A DNA stretch of 45,449 nucleotides from an uncultured Coriobacteriaceae bacterium (GTDB taxonomy: Bacteria; Actinomycetota; Coriobacteriia; Coriobacteriales; Coriobacteriaceae). Both the position numbers and the translations under genes were made by a program. Shown one piece after another: positions 42,223 through 45,449 of the stretch (position 1 is its first letter; each line of letters opens with the position of its first letter). The stretch is from NCBI GenBank assembly GCA_949298635.1, contig CASFXG010000005.1, positions 1-45,449 on the forward strand, in the 5' to 3' direction. Below the pieces are notes generated by a model that saw only the letters and a program-made list of their open reading frames with translations, did no database searches and was not told the origin of the DNA.

Positions 42223-43035
42223 ATGTCTGCATCTAGCGACAGTTCCACACCGCGAAGTACGACGGGCGCGCCCGAAGCGCCCGGTTCCTGTATCCCGCCC
42301 GATGACGTTTGCGCAACGTGTCGCAAACGCCGGAAGTCGTGTCCGAAGTTCCCGCCGACAGAAGACGTCGACGCCGCGGCGAAAGCGAGCCGCAAGGAGC
42401 CTCCGCATTACACCCTGGGTGAAGAAATCGCCAACTCCATCACGCACGGCATTGGCTGTTTGCTTGCCATCGCCGGGCTCGTGCTGCTCATCGTGAAGGC
42501 GGCGCTCGGCGGCGGCGAGCCCACGCACCTCATCTCCGCCATCGTGTGCGGCGTGACGCTCATCTTCGAATACCTCGCCTCGACGCTCTACCATGCCATT
42601 CAGGTGCCGGCGGCGAAGCGCGTGTTCCGCATCATCGACCACAGCAGCATCTATCTGCTCATTGCTGGGTTCTACACCCCGTTTTGCCTCATCACGCTCA
42701 TCGATGCCGGGGGTCTCGTGCTCTTCGTGGTGGTGTGGGCGCTCGCCTTCGCCGGCGTGTCGTTCGAGATCATCGGGCGTCAGCGCCAGCCGCGATGGGT
42801 CACCATCACCATCTACCTCATCATGGGGTGGCTCGTGGTCTTCCGCCTGCCGCAGCTCGTCGCCGCGCTCGATCCGGTGGCGCTCGCACTCCTCGTTGTC
42901 GGCGGCCTGTGCTATACCATCGGCACCGGCTTCTACCTTTTGAAGAAGATCCCGTATATGCACAGCATATGGCACCTCTGGGTGCTCGCGGGTAGCATCT
43001 TCATCTTCATGGCGGTGATCCTCTTCGTGATCTAG
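42223..43035 (+). CDS. Hemolysin III / YqfA family membrane protein
   Basis: A 270-residue member of the HlyIII/PAQR-like family with seven predicted helices in the last 200 residues. Family motifs are visible: SITHGIGCLLA, LASTLYHAI, IDHSSIYLLIAGFYTPF and HSIWHLWVLAGSIFIF, whose His residues bind metal in the family. The first ~60 residues are an unusual extension with a Cys/basic cluster (CATCRKRRKSCPKF) that may bind metal. The ATG at 42223 follows GGAGGA by 13 bp; a TTG at 42202 was rejected. Despite the name, most members are not proven toxins. Confidence 0.88.
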   Translation: MSASSDSSTPRSTTGAPEAPGSCIPPDDVCATCRKRRKSCPKFPPTEDVDAAAKASRKEPPHYTLGEEIANSITHGIGCLLAIAGLVLLIVKAALGGGEPTHLISAIVCGVTLIFEYLASTLYHAIQVPAAKRVFRIIDHSSIYLLIAGFYTPFCLITLIDAGGLVLFVVVWALAFAGVSFEIIGRQRQPRWVTITIYLIMGWLVVFRLPQLVAALDPVALALLVVGGLCYTIGTGFYLLKKIPYMHSIWHLWVLAGSIFIFMAVILFVI

Positions 43036-43161
43036 CGCTCGTAACGCATTCCATCGCCGACCTCGTCGCTTCGGCGCCGCATGCTCACCTGCGGTCTGGT
43101 ATCCAGCGGAGCATTCGGCATTCGCACTGTTCCCCATCTTTGGAGGTTTGAACTCGTCCCT

Positions 43162-44508
43162 ATGGGCATATTGATTTCCATCGTCGCAACGCTGCTTCTT
43201 ACGATTCTGAACGGCTACTTCTCCATGAGTGAGATGGCGCTCACCACCGCCAAGCGCGCCGCGCTCGAGCACGACGCCGAGGAGGGCGACAAACGCGCCA
43301 CCCTCGCGCTCGACCTCGCGAACGACTCCACGAACTTCCTGGCTACCATCCAGGTCGCCATCACGCTCGTGGGCTTCTTCTCCGCGACGGTCTCGTCGAA
43401 CACGCTTTCCGACCCGCTCACGAAGTGGGTTGAGTCGTTCGGCATCGCGCCACTTTCGGCGATCGCGCCCGTGGCGTCGCCCATCGTCATCACGCTCATC
43501 GTGTCCTACCTCTCGATCGTGATCGGCGAGCTCGTGCCGAAACGCATCGGCCTTTCCGACGCCGAGGGTATGGCGAAGTCCGTCGCCGGCCCCATCTCCA
43601 CGTTCCGCAAGATTGCCAAGCCGCTTGTGTGGCTCACGCAGGTGAGCGCGAACGGCATCTCCGCGCTTCTGGGCATTAAGAGCGCCGACGACCGGCAGAA
43701 TGTCTCTGAGGAAGAGATCAAGTACATGGTCTCCGAGCAGGACACCCTGCTCGACGAGGAGAAACGCATGATCCACGAGATCTTCGACCTCGGCGACGCC
43801 GTGGCGCGCGAGGTCATGGTGCCGCGCGTGGACGTGACCATGGCCGAGGATACGGATGCCATCCAGCAGGTGCTCGACGAGATGCGCCGCACCGGGTATT
43901 CGCGCATCCCTGTGTATCACGAGGATACCGACAACGTCGTGGGCATCGCGCACATCAAGGATCTCATCGAGCTCGCGCTCTCGAGCCGCGGCACGGAGCC
44001 TGTCTCCTCCTGCCTGCGCGATGCGACGTTCGTGCCGGACACGAAGGATATCCTGCCGCTGCTTTCCGAGATGCAGACCGCGCACGAGCAGATGGTCGTC
44101 GTGGTGGACGAATACGGCGGCACTGCCGGCATCATCACCATCGAGGACATCGTCGAGGAGATCGTGGGCGAGATCGAGGACGAGTTCGACCCCGACAACA
44201 AGTACCTTACGCGCCTCTCGCGCCGCGAGTGGCTCGTCGACGGCCGCTTCAGCTGCGACGACGCCATCGAGCTGGGCTGGCCGATTGAAGAGAGCGACGA
44301 GTACGAGACCATCGCCGGCTGGATCCTCGAGGTGTGCGACGGCGTGCCGAGCATCGGCGAGGCGTTCGAGGTCGAGGGTTACCGGTTCCGCGTGCAGTCC
44401 ATGCGCGGCCAGCGCATCTCGCTCATCCGCGTGATCGCGCCGGAAGAGCCGGTTGTTGCGGAGAAGGATGCCTCCAACGATGCCGCCGAGGGCTCAGAGC
44501 AAGCATGA
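43162..44508 (+). CDS. CNNM/CorC (HlyC) family transporter-like protein
   Basis: A 448-residue membrane protein in the CorC/HlyC/CNNM family, members of which export or regulate Mg2+. Residues ~1-190 are the CNNM membrane domain (three or four helices), ~205-330 two CBS domains (VPRVDVTMAEDTDAI; VVVDEYGGTAGIITIEDIVEEIVGEI, quoted by its key part DEYGGTAGIITIEDI), and ~345-430 the CorC_HlyC domain (RFSCDDAIELGW). The C-terminal tail is acidic. The ATG at 43162 begins the first helix; GGAGG lies 15 bp upstream, which is long. Confidence 0.92.
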   Translation: MGILISIVATLLLTILNGYFSMSEMALTTAKRAALEHDAEEGDKRATLALDLANDSTNFLATIQVAITLVGFFSATVSSNTLSDPLTKWVESFGIAPLSAIAPVASPIVITLIVSYLSIVIGELVPKRIGLSDAEGMAKSVAGPISTFRKIAKPLVWLTQVSANGISALLGIKSADDRQNVSEEEIKYMVSEQDTLLDEEKRMIHEIFDLGDAVAREVMVPRVDVTMAEDTDAIQQVLDEMRRTGYSRIPVYHEDTDNVVGIAHIKDLIELALSSRGTEPVSSCLRDATFVPDTKDILPLLSEMQTAHEQMVVVVDEYGGTAGIITIEDIVEEIVGEIEDEFDPDNKYLTRLSRREWLVDGRFSCDDAIELGWPIEESDEYETIAGWILEVCDGVPSIGEAFEVEGYRFRVQSMRGQRISLIRVIAPEEPVVAEKDASNDAAEGSEQA

Positions 44509-44610
44509 TAATTTCGGTACCGGGTACTGAAAGTATCATTCGATGCGCTACGATGGCAGAAGTGCGACCCAAGCCGCCGTGCCGCATGCGGCGGTAGGAG
44601 AGGGAGAGAC

Positions 44611-45222
44611 ATGGCAAGTCTGTTCAACATCATGAAGATCACGGTCGACGCGAAGAAGCTGCGCGCCCGCGTGCTCGTGAACCCCGGGATGCCGGTTATG
44701 ACCTCGGAAGACATCGAGGCCACGGCGCGTGTGTACTATCTTGCCCCGGCAATTGCCAAGCACGTGTGCCTGGGCGATGCTGGCCGTGAGTTTCAGGATT
44801 GCATGGGCGATACCGAGCTCGCGCATCTGCTCGAGCACCTTACGGTCGAGATTCTGAACGAGACCGGCCTTGCGGGCGATATCTCGTGCGGACGCACGCG
44901 TGGCGTGGCGGGTGACGAGCGCCTCTTCGAGATCGAGCTTTCGTGCCCCGACGACGTGCTCACCGTCGGCGCGCTTTCGTCTGCGGCGTTCATGATGGAA
45001 TGGGCGTTCTTGCATCCGGAGGCCGCGGCGCCCGATTTCGCCGGAACCGTGGAAGCGCTGCGCCAGATGGTGCTCGCGCTGCGCGGCGAGGCCGGCGTCG
45101 ATGCCGTCGAGGAGGAGCTCGTGACGGAGGCTGAGGACGACGACGATGCCAACGTCGTTACGGATGATGCTGAAGAAGCTGCCGCCGAGCCCGAGCGCGA
45201 CAGCGAGGACAACGAAGCATAA
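44611..45222 (+). CDS. Stand-alone domain resembling cyanophycin synthetase N-terminus
   Basis: A 203-residue protein of unknown function. Residues ~62-115 (DTELAHLLEHLTVEIL, then LAGDISCGRTRG and FEIELSC) match the N-terminal domain of cyanophycin synthetase, where the block is xxGHxLEHVALELQ...GFGRTR. The ATP-grasp and ligase domains that make the polymer are absent. The last ~40 residues are a very acidic tail (Asp/Glu-rich). The ATG has GGAGAGGGAGAG upstream. It follows the CorC gene by 102 bp and is followed by foldback element B. The homology is by eye and the job is unknown. Confidence 0.65.
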   Translation: MASLFNIMKITVDAKKLRARVLVNPGMPVMTSEDIEATARVYYLAPAIAKHVCLGDAGREFQDCMGDTELAHLLEHLTVEILNETGLAGDISCGRTRGVAGDERLFEIELSCPDDVLTVGALSSAAFMMEWAFLHPEAAAPDFAGTVEALRQMVLALRGEAGVDAVEEELVTEAEDDDDANVVTDDAEEAAAEPERDSEDNEA

Positions 45223-45235
45223 TCCTGCGCTGCTT

Positions 45236-45449
45236 GGCGTAATTGGGGGCTTCCGGAGCTGGCTGGCGTGCGACCCGGGGGGGGCTTCCGGCGCTGCCGC
45301 GTGTAAAATTACCCCAGGGGTTTTTGGACATTGCCCGGGGGTGCCCCCCGGCAATGTCGAAAAACCCCGGGGGTAATTTTACACGCCGCAGCGCCGGGAG
45401 CCCCCCCCGGGGCGCACGCCACCCAGCGCCGGAAGCCCCCCAGTACGCC
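45236..45449. repeat. Long foldback element B (100-nt arms, may continue past the window)
   Basis: Arms 45236-45335 and 45350-45449 are reverse complements with about nine mismatches; the 14-nt centre is itself GC-rich and self-paired. The inner arm portion (GTGTAAAATTACCCC, a T-run, then ACATTGCC) matches that of element A at 35326-35523. It begins 13 bp after the stop codon of the preceding gene. Confidence 0.8.

Noticed and set aside
40759..44085. Open frame of 1108 codons on the minus strand
   Set aside because: It is antisense to the DUF362, HlyIII and CorC genes; its His/Arg/Asp/Glu-rich translation is the usual shadow of GC-rich genes and has no recognisable domain.

Overview
The window looks like chromosomal DNA of a GC-rich, gut-type actinobacterium of the class Coriobacteriia, most likely Collinsella or a close relative. 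This is inferred from protein style, strong AGGAGG-type ribosome sites, abundant mannose-family PTS genes and families of short palindromic repeats. No rRNA or tRNA gene, CRISPR array, transposase or integrase was seen.

Layout. 1-518: 3' end of a GH1 phospho-beta-glucosidase gene and its terminator. 563-6723: an accessory stretch with two DUF4143-type ATPases, each headed by an unusual repeat array, a RelB-like/PIN toxin-antitoxin pair, a repeat-rich gap, and a YgiQ radical SAM gene. 6794-20999: a sugar-catabolic locus. A leftward operon (class II aldolase, EIIA, 2-hydroxyacid dehydrogenase, SMP-30-like lactonase) lies opposite a rightward EIIB, fused EIIC-EIID and pentulose-phosphate-3-epimerase-like set. 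After these come a TacA/TacT-type pair, a GntR regulator, an SDR/HAD/iron-alcohol-dehydrogenase operon, and a second GntR with a second SDR. The substrate cannot be read from the sequence.

21146-29496 is the most striking part: a self-contained sigma-54 circuit. It holds a LevR-type activator with a GAFTGA motif, an EIIA-HPr-RpoN operon, a second mannose-family PTS (EIIB, EIIC, EIID), and a divergent YugP-like membrane protein that has lost its zinc-protease motif. All four transcription units carry a textbook -24/-12 promoter sharing TAGTGGCAYG-N4-TTGCT. Sigma-54 is generally regarded as missing from Actinobacteria, so the complete circuit, with rpoN behind its own kind of promoter and in one operon with PTS genes, is the lead finding.

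29732-35306: threonine/aspartate-family genes (thrB, thrC, aspartate kinase, asd) plus a DUF2442 gene. 35326-45449: an 81-bp-arm foldback element, a MacB/FtsX-type ABC exporter with a very long coiled-coil permease, a TetR regulator, a DUF362 ferredoxin-like protein, a hemolysin-III protein, a CNNM/CorC protein, a stand-alone domain resembling the N-terminus of cyanophycin synthetase, and a second foldback element at the window edge.

Two short palindromic families also occur in frame inside genes (in the ygiQ tail and inside thrC), which suggests mobile or propagating palindromes that tolerate coding sequence.
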